From Candidatus Melainabacteria bacterium (GTDB lineage Bacteria > Actinomycetota > Actinomycetes > Mycobacteriales > Pseudonocardiaceae), in the NCBI GenBank assembly GCA_903970565.1, contig CAJCJE010000549.1, positions 1 to 11,871 of the forward strand: a stretch of 11,871 bases of DNA. Direction: 5' to 3'. Position 1 is the stretch's first letter, and each line of letters opens with the position of its first letter. A program made the position numbers and the translations under genes. The notes beneath the pieces are model-generated. The model was not told the origin of the DNA. It saw only the letters and a list, made by a program, of their open reading frames with translations, and did not search any database. This document shows positions 5,248 through 11,871 of the stretch, piece after piece.

Positions 5248-6933
5248 CATCCCGGACCACTGAGGCGATCACCGAGGCGATCGGCGCCGGTGCCGAGGCA
5301 CTGTTCGCGGTGCGCCGCCCCGACGGCGTCTTCGACTACGGCGACGGTACGCTGACCTCCACGCTGAGCACGGTCGGCGCGGTGTCCGCGCTGTGGTTCG
5401 CCGACCGGACCGGCGCGGCCGAGGAGATCACGCTCGGCACGGACTGGCTGCGCGCGACCCAACTGCCCGACGGTGGTTGGAGCATGGTGCCCGGCGGCGC
5501 CGCCGAGGCCGGTCCGACCGCGGTGGCCACCGCGACCCTGCAACTGGTGGCCGCGACCGAGGCCGCCGAGGCGATCGCCCTCGGCCAGGACTGGTTGCGC
5601 GGCTACGGCGGCCTCGATGCCATTCCGCACCCGGAGGTGGTCGCCTGGTGTCGCCAGTTCTACGGCTACGTCGGCTGGCTCGCGCCGAGCGAGATGCGCC
5701 GGTTTCCGTTGGAACTGGCCCTGTTTCCCGGTTTGTTCCGCCGACTGTTCGACCTGCGGTCACCGATGGTGGCCGCAGGTCGGCCTCGCGCAGACCCGGT
5801 ATCGGCGTACCAATCCGCTGCTGCGACTGCTCGCCGGGGCCGGTGAGTCCAACGCGCTGTCGATCATCCGCCAGGTCTACGAGCACGAGGGCTCGACCGG
5901 TGGCTGGTGCGAGGACGCCTGGGTGACCGGGCTGATCACCGCCGGCCTGGCCAGGGCGCGGCTGGCGCCGGACCTGGTGGCCGGCGCGGTGGCCTGGTTG
6001 CGGGAGAAGGTGAATCCGGACGGCTCGTGGAACTCCGGCCGGCTGGATCTCACCTGGTCGATGTATGCCGGCGCCGGGCTGGTCGCGGCCGGCTACGCCG
6101 CCGACGAACGGCTGCGCCCGACGAAGGAGTTGTTCCTGCGCGATCAGCAGGACCAGCCGTTCACCGCGTTCGGCTGCCCACCGGGGTTCTGGGGCTGGTC
6201 GGGTCCGCGCGGCTGGCCGGCCACGCTGGAGACCGGCGAGATCGTCTCGGTGCTGACCGCGCTGCCCGGAGACGACCAGCGGCCGGCCATCGAGCGCGGT
6301 CTTGCCTGGCTGACCGCGCAACAGGACAGCCGGGGCTCCTGGGGGCTGTGCGTGCGCAACACCAGGGTGGCCAACAGCGGCCCCTGCCCGCACATGACGG
6401 TGCAGGCCGTGGACGCGCTGCTGGACGCCGGGACACCGGCCGACGACCCGCGCATCGGCCGGGCCCTGACCTGGCTGGCCACGGCCCAGCGGGCGGACGG
6501 GACGTTCGAGTCGGTGTGGTACCGGATGTACACCGCCGGAACCTCGGCAGTGCTGCACACCCTGGTCAGAGCAGGCCGGGGCGACGGCCCGACGGCGGAG
6601 AAGGCCCGGCGGTGGCTGCACGCCGGCCAGTTGGCCGACGGTTCCTGGAGTACCGGTTCGGGCACCGAGGAGGGCACCGTCGAGGAGACCGCCTGGGCGG
6701 TGAGCGCGCTGCTGGACGCCGGGGTGGCCGTGGACGATCCGGTTGTTCGGAACGGAATCCGCTGGTTGCGCGACGCCCAGCGGGTGGACGGCAGTTGGCC
6801 GGCGGCGCGGATCAACGAGTACGTGCGGCACGTCTCGCGATATCCCAACGGTGGACTGGCGGGCGGCCTCGCGCTGCGTGCGCTGTCCCGCTACCGCGAC
6901 GCGCTCGCCGGAGGTCACCATGCCGGGAACTGA
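5244..6933 (+). CDS. Squalene-hopene-cyclase-like terpene cyclase, frameshifted as sequenced
   Basis: Two frames together encode one class II-type cyclase of about 562 residues. The first runs from ATG 5244 to a stop at 5846; after about residue 178 its translation turns to shadow sequence. Homology resumes in the +1 frame near 5779 and runs to 6933, so removing one base around 5778 restores it. Across the joint, RFPLELALFPGLFRRLFDLR and then SPMVAA plus VGLAQ match the SHC block around LPGWFP. Six QW-like repeats are seen (composite residues 73-79, 256-262, 359-366, 414-421, 461-468, 511-518). The C-terminus matches SHC order: FESVWYRMYTAGTSAVL, EETAWAVSAL, EYVRHVSRYPN. The DxDD catalytic motif is absent; its place holds LETGEIVSVL (328-337). 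The start overlaps the UbiA stop and the end overlaps the FAD monooxygenase. Probably cyclises a prenyl or epoxy-prenyl substrate; whether it is functional depends on the frameshift being real. Confidence 0.88.
5760..5785 (+). other. Apparent frameshift site in the terpene cyclase gene
   Basis: Upstream, cyclase-like sequence is read in the frame of 5244; downstream it is read one base later, from GTC at 5779. Either one base has been gained or two lost in the stretch CCGCAGGTCGG. There is no long homopolymer and no obvious slippery heptamer. The first frame terminates at 5844-5846. A sequencing error or a recent inactivating mutation is more likely than programmed shifting. Confidence 0.8.
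6910..6914 (+). promoter_or_regulatory. Ribosome binding site fixing the FAD monooxygenase start inside the cyclase gene
   Basis: GGAGG at 6910-6914 stands 5 nt before ATG 6920, inside the last codons of the cyclase gene. It decides for this start over upstream in-frame candidates, whose translation does not resemble the family. Confidence 0.8.
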
Positions 6934-8257
6934 CGTGGTGGTGTGCGGGGCCGGGGTGGCCGGCCTGGCCGCCGCGCACGCCCTTGGCACGCTGGGGTTG
7001 CAGGTGGTGCTGGTGGACAAGCAGACCACGCTCACCACCGCCGCCAAGGGTGAGGTGCTGCAACCCGGCGCGCTGGAGATCCTGCGGGACTGGGGCGTGC
7101 TGGCCCGGCTGTCCGAACACGGCGCGCTGCGGCTGTCCCGGCTGGTCGCGCGGGACCGGTTCGGCCGGACGCGGATGGCACTGGACTACGACCGGCTGCC
7201 CGGCGCCACCAACTGGCTGCTGGCGCAGGATCACCAGCTGATCCTGCGCTCGCTCGCCGAGGGACTGCCGGCGACCGTGCAACCGCGGCGCGGCGTCCTG
7301 GTCGAGCGCGCGGGCCGGGACGACACCGGCCGGGTCACCGGGGTGGTGCTGCGCGCCGGCGGGGTCGAGGAACAACTCGACGCTCGGCTGGTGGTGGCCG
7401 CCGACGGGGTGTCCTCCCGGCTGCGGCGGGCGGCGGGCACTTCCGGCGAGCGCACGGACTATCCACATCGGCTGGTCGCGCTGGACATCCCGCTGGCCGA
7501 TGCCGACGACCTCGCGCCCGACTTCACCGCCTACGTCACCGAGCGTGGGCTGCGGCTGTGCTACCCGCTGCCCGGCGACCGGGCCCGGCTCTACGTGCAG
7601 ACCGGACCGGACGAGCTGCGCGGCCTCGACCAGGCCGCGCTGCTGAACTGGACCGACCGGCTGGTGGACGAACTGCCGGCGCTGGCGGTGTTCGGCTCGG
7701 GCCTCGCGGCGAGCCTGGCGACCCGGCAGACCCTGCCGGTGTCCCGGTTCATCGCGAGCCGGCTGGCCACCCCCGGTCTGGCGCTGGTCGGCGAGTCCGG
7801 GCACGTCGTGCATCCGATGGCCGCGCAGGGCATGAACAGCGCGATCGTGGACGCCCACCAGCTCGCCTCGTGCCTGGGCGCCGCCGCCCGCGACCTCGGG
7901 CCGGCCGAGGTGGACACGGCGCTGGCGCGATACCACGACACGCGCCGGCCAGATCTGGTCCACATAGGACAGACAAGCCACAACGCGGCCCGGATGCTGA
8001 CCGACCTGTCCTGGCTCGGTCGCACCCTCGGCCGGCGCGCGCTGCACCACACCGGAGCCAACCCCCGGCTGCGCGACACGGTCATGCACAACATGTCCGG
8101 ACTCGGGATGCACCGGCTCACCCCGCTGGACCGACTGCACCAAATCGGCGTGCTGCCCGATCCACGGGCCGGCCGGACGCCGGACTGGGCCCCACCACCG
8201 ACCCAGCCGCCGACGCCACGGACCGAGTCACCGCAGCCCCTCACCGACAAGCCCTGA
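6920..8257 (+). CDS. FAD-dependent monooxygenase, putative prenyl epoxidase
   Basis: A 445-residue group A flavoprotein of the PHBH/UbiH type. Residues 5-15 form the beta strand and GxGxxG dinucleotide loop (VVVCGAGVAGL), with the ribose-binding acid in VLVDK (30-34). VVAADGVSSRLRR (158-170) is the DG motif contacting both FAD and NAD(P)H. LALVGESGHVVHPMAAQGMN (287-306) is the second FAD motif, where the usual GD is GE. The C-terminal 30 residues are Pro/Thr-rich and probably disordered. No membrane segment is evident. It overlaps the cyclase gene by 14 nt, so the two are translationally coupled. In other terpenoid pathways flavin epoxidases of this fold oxidise the terminal alkene of a prenyl chain before cyclisation; that role is inferred here. 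Aromatic-ring hydroxylation of a prenyl acceptor is the alternative. Confidence 0.92.
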   Translation: MPGTDVVVCGAGVAGLAAAHALGTLGLQVVLVDKQTTLTTAAKGEVLQPGALEILRDWGVLARLSEHGALRLSRLVARDRFGRTRMALDYDRLPGATNWLLAQDHQLILRSLAEGLPATVQPRRGVLVERAGRDDTGRVTGVVLRAGGVEEQLDARLVVAADGVSSRLRRAAGTSGERTDYPHRLVALDIPLADADDLAPDFTAYVTERGLRLCYPLPGDRARLYVQTGPDELRGLDQAALLNWTDRLVDELPALAVFGSGLAASLATRQTLPVSRFIASRLATPGLALVGESGHVVHPMAAQGMNSAIVDAHQLASCLGAAARDLGPAEVDTALARYHDTRRPDLVHIGQTSHNAARMLTDLSWLGRTLGRRALHHTGANPRLRDTVMHNMSGLGMHRLTPLDRLHQIGVLPDPRAGRTPDWAPPPTQPPTPRTESPQPLTDKP

Positions 8258-8277
8258 CCGAGAAGGAGAACGCGATC

Positions 8278-9324
8278 ATGGATGCCCAGCCCGTCGAGGC
8301 CGACCCCACCGACGCCGACCTCACCACCACCCTGGCCACCCTCATCGACCTGGCGACCCCGTTCGCGGTGCGCACCGCGATCACCCTGCGACTGCCCGAA
8401 CTCGTGGCCGGGGGCAGCACCCGGCTCGACGCGCTGGCCGACGCCTCCGGCGCGCACCAGGAGTCGCTCGGCCGACTGCTGCGCCACCTGGTGAGCATCG
8501 GACTGTTCACCGAGACCGCGCCACAGACCTACGGTCTGACCCCCCTGTCCCGGCACCTGCTCGCCGAGGACGGCACCTGGTTCCGCGGCTGGCTGAACCT
8601 GGAGAGCCCCGGCACGAAGATGGACCTCGCCTTCACCGGCATGTTGCACTCCATCCGAACCGGCCACTCCGCCTACGGCGCCGTGCACGGGGTGCCGTTC
8701 TGGTCGGACTACCAGGACAACGACGCGCTGCGGGAGTTCTTCGGCGGGGTGATGGCCGCCTACGCCTGGCAGACCGGGCCGGTGCTGGCCACCGAGTTCG
8801 ACTGGACCGACGTGCGCACCGTGATCGACGTCGGCGGCGGCATCGGCGCGCTGTTGGCCGAGGTCCTTGCCGCGCATCCGCACCTGCGCGGCGAGGTGCT
8901 GGACCTGCCGCCGGTGGTGGCCGAGGCGAACCAGGCGCTACGGGAGGCGGGCGTCGCCGACCGAGCCGAGTTCGTGCCGGGCAGTTTCTTCGATCCGCTG
9001 CCTGCCGGCCGGGACGTCTACGTGGTCTCCCGCGTGCTGACCGACTGGAACGACGAGAACGCCGGCAAGATCCTGCGCCGGTGCGCCGAGGCCGCCGGCA
9101 CGCACGGCCGCATCCTGATCGTGGAGGTACTGGCCGGCGATGACCACGCCAAGCGCAACACCTCCTTCGACCTCCAGTCACTGGTGCTGCTCGGCGGCCA
9201 GGAACGCTCCCCGGCGGACACCGAGAAGCTGGCCGTCGACGCCGGCCTGGTGGTGGCCAGGGGGCGACGCTGGCCGGGCGGGCTGGTGGTCATCGAGTGC
9301 ATGTCCGCCGGCCGCGAGAACTGA
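8278..9324 (+). CDS. SAM-dependent O-methyltransferase (acetylserotonin/COMT-like family)
   Basis: A 348-residue protein with the two-domain layout of small-molecule O-methyltransferases. The N-terminal winged-helix dimerisation domain (about 15-100) includes LDALADASGAHQESLGRLLR; a C-terminal Rossmann domain follows. Motif I for SAM is VIDVGGGIG (182-190), the acidic adenosine contact follows at EVLDLPPVV (206-214), and GSFFDPLP (235-242) leads into YVVSRVLTDWNDENAGKILR (248-267). In COMT-type enzymes this segment reads LHDW and supplies the catalytic His; here it is Thr255. ATG 8278 is preceded by AAGGAG with a 9-nt spacer and lies 20 nt after the monooxygenase stop. Likely methylates a hydroxyl of the product. 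The missing His leaves room for a proximity mechanism as in DnrK, or a non-methylating role as in RdmB. Confidence 0.9.
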   Translation: MDAQPVEADPTDADLTTTLATLIDLATPFAVRTAITLRLPELVAGGSTRLDALADASGAHQESLGRLLRHLVSIGLFTETAPQTYGLTPLSRHLLAEDGTWFRGWLNLESPGTKMDLAFTGMLHSIRTGHSAYGAVHGVPFWSDYQDNDALREFFGGVMAAYAWQTGPVLATEFDWTDVRTVIDVGGGIGALLAEVLAAHPHLRGEVLDLPPVVAEANQALREAGVADRAEFVPGSFFDPLPAGRDVYVVSRVLTDWNDENAGKILRRCAEAAGTHGRILIVEVLAGDDHAKRNTSFDLQSLVLLGGQERSPADTEKLAVDAGLVVARGRRWPGGLVVIECMSAGREN

Positions 9325-9375
9325 CCCACCACGCCGAGCGGCACCACCCCCTTCCCAACAGCAAAGGAACGGTCG

Positions 9376-10227
9376 ATGACGGTCACCGCAGAATCCATTG
9401 TGGACGTACGCCCGATTTCCGGTGCGCTCGGCGCCGAGGTCCGCGGCGTGGACCTCGAACACCTCGGCGACGAGGTGTTCGCGCAGCTGCACGCGGCGCT
9501 GCTGGCACATCTCGTGCTGTTCTTCCCGGACGCGGTGGGGCTGACCCCGCAGGCGCACAAGGAGTTCGGCCGTCGACTGGGCAGCCTGGAGATCCATCCC
9601 TTCCTGCCCACACTCGACGGGCACGAGGAGATCGTGGTGCTCGACTCCGACCAGGGCGCCAAGGCCGACGTCTGGCACACCGACGTCACCTTCGCGCCGA
9701 GCCCGCCGATCGCCTCGATCCTCCAGATCGTGCGGTGCCCGGCCTACGGCGGCGACACCATGTGGAGCAACCAGTACCTTGCCTACCAGGCGCTGTCCGA
9801 GCCGATCAGGGACCTGTTGACCGGCCTCACCGCGCACCACGTCTTCGCGGTGCCTGGCGGTTCCTACCGCAGCGAGGCCGAACATCCGGTGGTGCGCACC
9901 CACCCGGTCACCGGCCGGCGCTCGCTGTATGTGAACCGGATGTTCACCACCCGCATCCCGCAGCTGCGCAAGGACGAGAGCGACCTGCTGCTCGGTCTGT
10001 TGTTCGGCATCTCCGAGCGTCCCGAGCACAGCTGCCGATTCCGCTGGCAGCCCGGCGCCATCGCGCTGTGGGACAACCGGGCCACCCAGCACCACGCGAT
10101 CAACGACTACACCGAACGCCGGGTCGGCCAGCGGGTGACGATCCTCGGCGACGAACCGCACGGCGAGGCGCCGCGCTGGGCGCACCACGTGGACAACGCC
10201 AGCGCGGCGGCGGCGAGCAGGGCATGA
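9376..10227 (+). CDS. TauD/TfdA-family Fe(II)/2-oxoglutarate-dependent dioxygenase
   Basis: A complete 283-residue jelly-roll dioxygenase. The iron triad is visible as HTD in VWHTDVTF (His101, Asp103) and the distal His in WDNRATQHHAINDY (His239). Arg253 in GQRVTILGDEP is the expected 2-oxoglutarate carboxylate ligand. GAEVRGVDL (19-27) and KEFGRRLGSLEIHP (62-75) are standard N-terminal TauD blocks. Start ATG 9376 has AAAGGA 7 nt upstream; the 51-nt gap before it is the largest inside the operon, and I see no terminator in it. Family members hydroxylate or oxidatively cleave small acids, but many in biosynthetic clusters oxidise complex scaffolds. In this context a late hydroxylation, desaturation or C-O cleavage of the terpenoid is likely. 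The substrate is not readable from sequence. Confidence 0.93.
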   Translation: MTVTAESIVDVRPISGALGAEVRGVDLEHLGDEVFAQLHAALLAHLVLFFPDAVGLTPQAHKEFGRRLGSLEIHPFLPTLDGHEEIVVLDSDQGAKADVWHTDVTFAPSPPIASILQIVRCPAYGGDTMWSNQYLAYQALSEPIRDLLTGLTAHHVFAVPGGSYRSEAEHPVVRTHPVTGRRSLYVNRMFTTRIPQLRKDESDLLLGLLFGISERPEHSCRFRWQPGAIALWDNRATQHHAINDYTERRVGQRVTILGDEPHGEAPRWAHHVDNASAAAASRA

Positions 10228-11012
10228 CCGCACCGGGACCGCGTTTCGTCGAACTCGACGACGGCCTCGGCTGCTACCTGCCGGAGGGCGCGGGAACCGA
10301 CGAGATCGAGTTCATCCACGGCGAGATCTTCCGGGACAACTGTTACCTGCGCGACGGGCTGACCCTGCCCGATGAGCCGCTGGTCCTGGACATCGGCGCC
10401 AACGTCGGGCTGTTCACCCTGTACGTCAAGGGAATCCGGCCCGGCGCACGGGTGGTCGCGGTCGAGCCGATGCCCGCGACGTTCCAGGCGCTGCGCGCCA
10501 CCATCGCTCATCACGGCTGTACCGGGGTGACCACGGTGCGCGCCGCGCTCGGCGCGCGCGCGGAATCGGCGGTGCCGTTCACCTTCTACCCCGACCAACC
10601 CGGCAACTCGACCCGGTATCCGGAGCAGAAGGCAGCCGCACGCGCCCTGCTCGCGCAACTGCCCGGCACGCGCGAGGACCACGAGCGCCGCGCTCGACTG
10701 GCAACGGACGGCGCCGAGGTCCGGCTGTCCGTGACCCGGCTGTCGGAGGTGCTGGCCGGCCTGACCCTGCCGGAGGTCATCGACCTGGTCAAGATCGACG
10801 TGGAGGGCGCGGAGGCGGAGGTGCTGGCCGGGATCGACGAGGCGGACTGGCGCCGGGTCCGGCAGGTCGTGGTCGAGGTGCAACAGTTGGGTCAGGACGG
10901 ACCGGAAGTGCACGATATCCTTGCGCGGCAAGGGTTGGAGGTCAGCAGCGTGCCGGCCGACGGGATACTCGGGGCCCTGGGCACCGAGACCGTGTTCGCC
11001 CGGCGGCCGTGA
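10224..11012 (+). CDS. FkbM-family SAM-dependent methyltransferase
   Basis: A complete 262-residue methyltransferase. The SAM motif is LVLDIGANVGLFTLYV (53-68), with acidic residue Glu81 in VVAVEPMPATF (78-88), and the family signature DLVKIDVEGAEAEVL (187-201) follows. Its N-terminal lead (EIFRDNCYLRDGLTLPDE, 34-51) is typical of FkbM proteins of biosynthetic clusters. The start overlaps the dioxygenase stop as ATGA, with only a weak GAG purine site 6 nt upstream, implying translational coupling. FkbM enzymes O-methylate hydroxyls of polyketides, sugars or carboxylates. Because a glycosyltransferase follows directly, methylation of a sugar or of the aglycone is plausible. With the gene at 8278 the pathway has two unrelated methyltransferases, so at least two methylation events are likely (inference). 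Confidence 0.93.
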   Translation: MTAPGPRFVELDDGLGCYLPEGAGTDEIEFIHGEIFRDNCYLRDGLTLPDEPLVLDIGANVGLFTLYVKGIRPGARVVAVEPMPATFQALRATIAHHGCTGVTTVRAALGARAESAVPFTFYPDQPGNSTRYPEQKAAARALLAQLPGTREDHERRARLATDGAEVRLSVTRLSEVLAGLTLPEVIDLVKIDVEGAEAEVLAGIDEADWRRVRQVVVEVQQLGQDGPEVHDILARQGLEVSSVPADGILGALGTETVFARRP

Positions 11013-11028
11013 GCGGAGGACCGAGGCC

Positions 11029-11871
11029 ATGCGTCTGCTGTTGACCTGCCTGCCCTACTACTCGCATCTGCTGCCGCTGGTCTCGGTCGCCGGCGTCGCG
11101 CGCCGGGCCGGGCACGCGGTCGCGGTGGCGACCGCACCCGCGCTCGCCGAGCACCTCGCCGGGACCGGGATCGAGCATCTGCCGCTGCCGAACGTGCAGA
11201 CCCTGGAGGAACTGCTGGCCGATCCGGCCTTCGCCGGCAGTCCCGGTATGCCGGGTGCCCGCGCGGAAACCGCACGGGAGCGGGCGCGGGCCAGGGCCAG
11301 GCCGGGACGGCTGACCCTGGCCAGGGCCGGGCCGCTGGCCGGCATCTTCGCCAGGGACGTCATCGACGCGGCGCGGCACTGGCGGCCGGAGGTGATCATA
11401 CGGGAGGGCAACGAGTTCGGCGGCCACCTCGCGGCGCACCGGCTGGGGTTGCCCCAGGCCGTGCTGGACATCGCCCCGTTCAACGCGCGCCACCTGCCGT
11501 TCGTGCACGAATCCCTCAACGGCCAGCGCGTCGAACTGGGACTGGACCCGGTCGACGATCCGTGGTGGCCGAACCGGGGTCTGCTGGCCGGTCTCCTGCC
11601 CGCCGAGTGGTACCCGGACTCGCTGCCGGTACACCCGACCAGGTCCTACCGGGCCGAGGAGGTGGGCACCGGACTCGATCCCGCCTTCGCCGACCTGCCC
11701 GACGACCGGCCGCTGGTCCTCGCCGGGCTCGGCACGGTCGCCGCCAGCATCGTGCCGGAAGCACCGGAGCTGTTGACCGCGCTGGTCACCGCGCTCGCGC
11801 GGCTGCCATGTACGGCGGTGGTGTCGCTCGGGTCCGAATCGGCGGTCCGCGACTGGGCCGGCCCGCGCCCG
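11029..11871 (+). CDS. Family-1 (GT-B) glycosyltransferase, 3' end beyond window
   Basis: The frame is open from ATG 11029 to the window edge, giving 281 residues, about 70 percent of a typical 390-420-residue enzyme. GGAGGA lies 8 nt upstream and the FkbM stop 16 nt upstream. The start (MRLLLTCLPYYSHLLPLVSV) and the following AGHAVAVATAP match the acceptor-binding N-terminal domain of antibiotic glycosyltransferases; the His of YSHLLP (13) corresponds to the usual catalytic base. LAGLGT (about 233-238) marks entry into the C-terminal nucleotide-sugar domain, whose donor-binding motif lies outside the window. Residues 77-93 are Arg/Ala-rich (ARAETARERARARARPG), an odd low-complexity loop. No sugar-biosynthesis gene is in view, so the donor may be a common NDP-sugar or one made further right. 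The product is therefore probably a glycoside. Confidence 0.91.
   Translation, partial: MRLLLTCLPYYSHLLPLVSVAGVARRAGHAVAVATAPALAEHLAGTGIEHLPLPNVQTLEELLADPAFAGSPGMPGARAETARERARARARPGRLTLARAGPLAGIFARDVIDAARHWRPEVIIREGNEFGGHLAAHRLGLPQAVLDIAPFNARHLPFVHESLNGQRVELGLDPVDDPWWPNRGLLAGLLPAEWYPDSLPVHPTRSYRAEEVGTGLDPAFADLPDDRPLVLAGLGTVAASIVPEAPELLTALVTALARLPCTAVVSLGSESAVRDWAGPRP

Noticed and set aside
5473..5778. Independent start for the second cyclase frame at 5473
   Set aside because: Before about 5779 this frame is Arg/Pro/Trp-rich shadow sequence, while the overlapping frame from 5244 carries the cyclase N-terminus. Homology in the second frame begins only at the shift point.
5760..5790. Programmed ribosomal frameshift in the cyclase
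   Set aside because: No slippery heptamer, rare codon pair or obvious downstream stem was seen, and no precedent in this family is known to me. Mutation or sequencing error is simpler.
5428..7047. Long open minus-strand frame of 539 codons opposite the cyclase and start of the monooxygenase
   Set aside because: Its translation is Arg/Pro/Gly/Ala-rich with no domain, and the plus strand there encodes recognisable cyclase and flavoprotein motifs. It is a shadow of high third-position GC.
9325..9375. Possible internal promoter or terminator in the 51-nt gap before the dioxygenase
   Set aside because: No -35/-10 pair or stem-loop is visible; the gap holds only the ribosome site.
1..11871. CRISPR arrays, tRNA/rRNA genes, insertion sequences, phage attachment sites
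   Set aside because: Looked for regular spaced repeats, tRNA-like cloverleafs, transposase motifs and flanking inverted repeats on reading; none seen.

Overview
The window is high-GC DNA with strong coding bias, GTG and TTG starts, purine-rich ribosome sites and tightly packed or overlapping genes. This fits a filamentous actinomycete; the gene content would suit Streptomyces or a Pseudonocardiales genus, but I cannot place it further. Apart from the left edge, it reads as part of a specialised-metabolite gene cluster for a prenyl-derived (terpenoid or meroterpenoid) product.

Layout. At the left edge (1-289, minus) is the N-terminus of a secreted protein with a clear signal peptide, probably outside the cluster. 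Positions 290-650 hold no convincing gene, only a 31-bp imperfect tandem repeat. A cytochrome P450 occupies 651-1859 on the minus strand and starts at a TTG. An unusually AT-rich divergent control region (1860-2205) follows, with a good promoter and a palindromic operator candidate for the P450, and repeated TTGACGA boxes plus a palindrome facing the other way. From 2206 to the right edge nine genes run on the plus strand as one likely operon: HisC-like aminotransferase, polyprenyl diphosphate synthase, UbiA-family membrane prenyltransferase, squalene-hopene-cyclase-like terpene cyclase (interrupted by an apparent frameshift), FAD monooxygenase, acetylserotonin/COMT-like O-methyltransferase, TauD-family 2-oxoglutarate dioxygenase, FkbM-family methyltransferase and a family-1 glycosyltransferase cut by the window edge.

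How they may work together (inference). The polyprenyl synthase makes a C20 or longer chain. The UbiA enzyme attaches it to an acceptor, or cyclises it. The FAD enzyme epoxidises a terminal double bond, and the SHC-like cyclase folds the epoxide into a polycycle. The aminotransferase supplies or modifies an amino/keto building block. The P450, the dioxygenase, two methyltransferases and the glycosyltransferase decorate the scaffold. The most notable points are the cyclase, which lacks the canonical DxDD acid motif and is paired by a 14-nt gene overlap with the putative epoxidase; the frameshift inside that cyclase; and several neighbours with altered family motifs. I do not recognise a named pathway and give no gene symbols.
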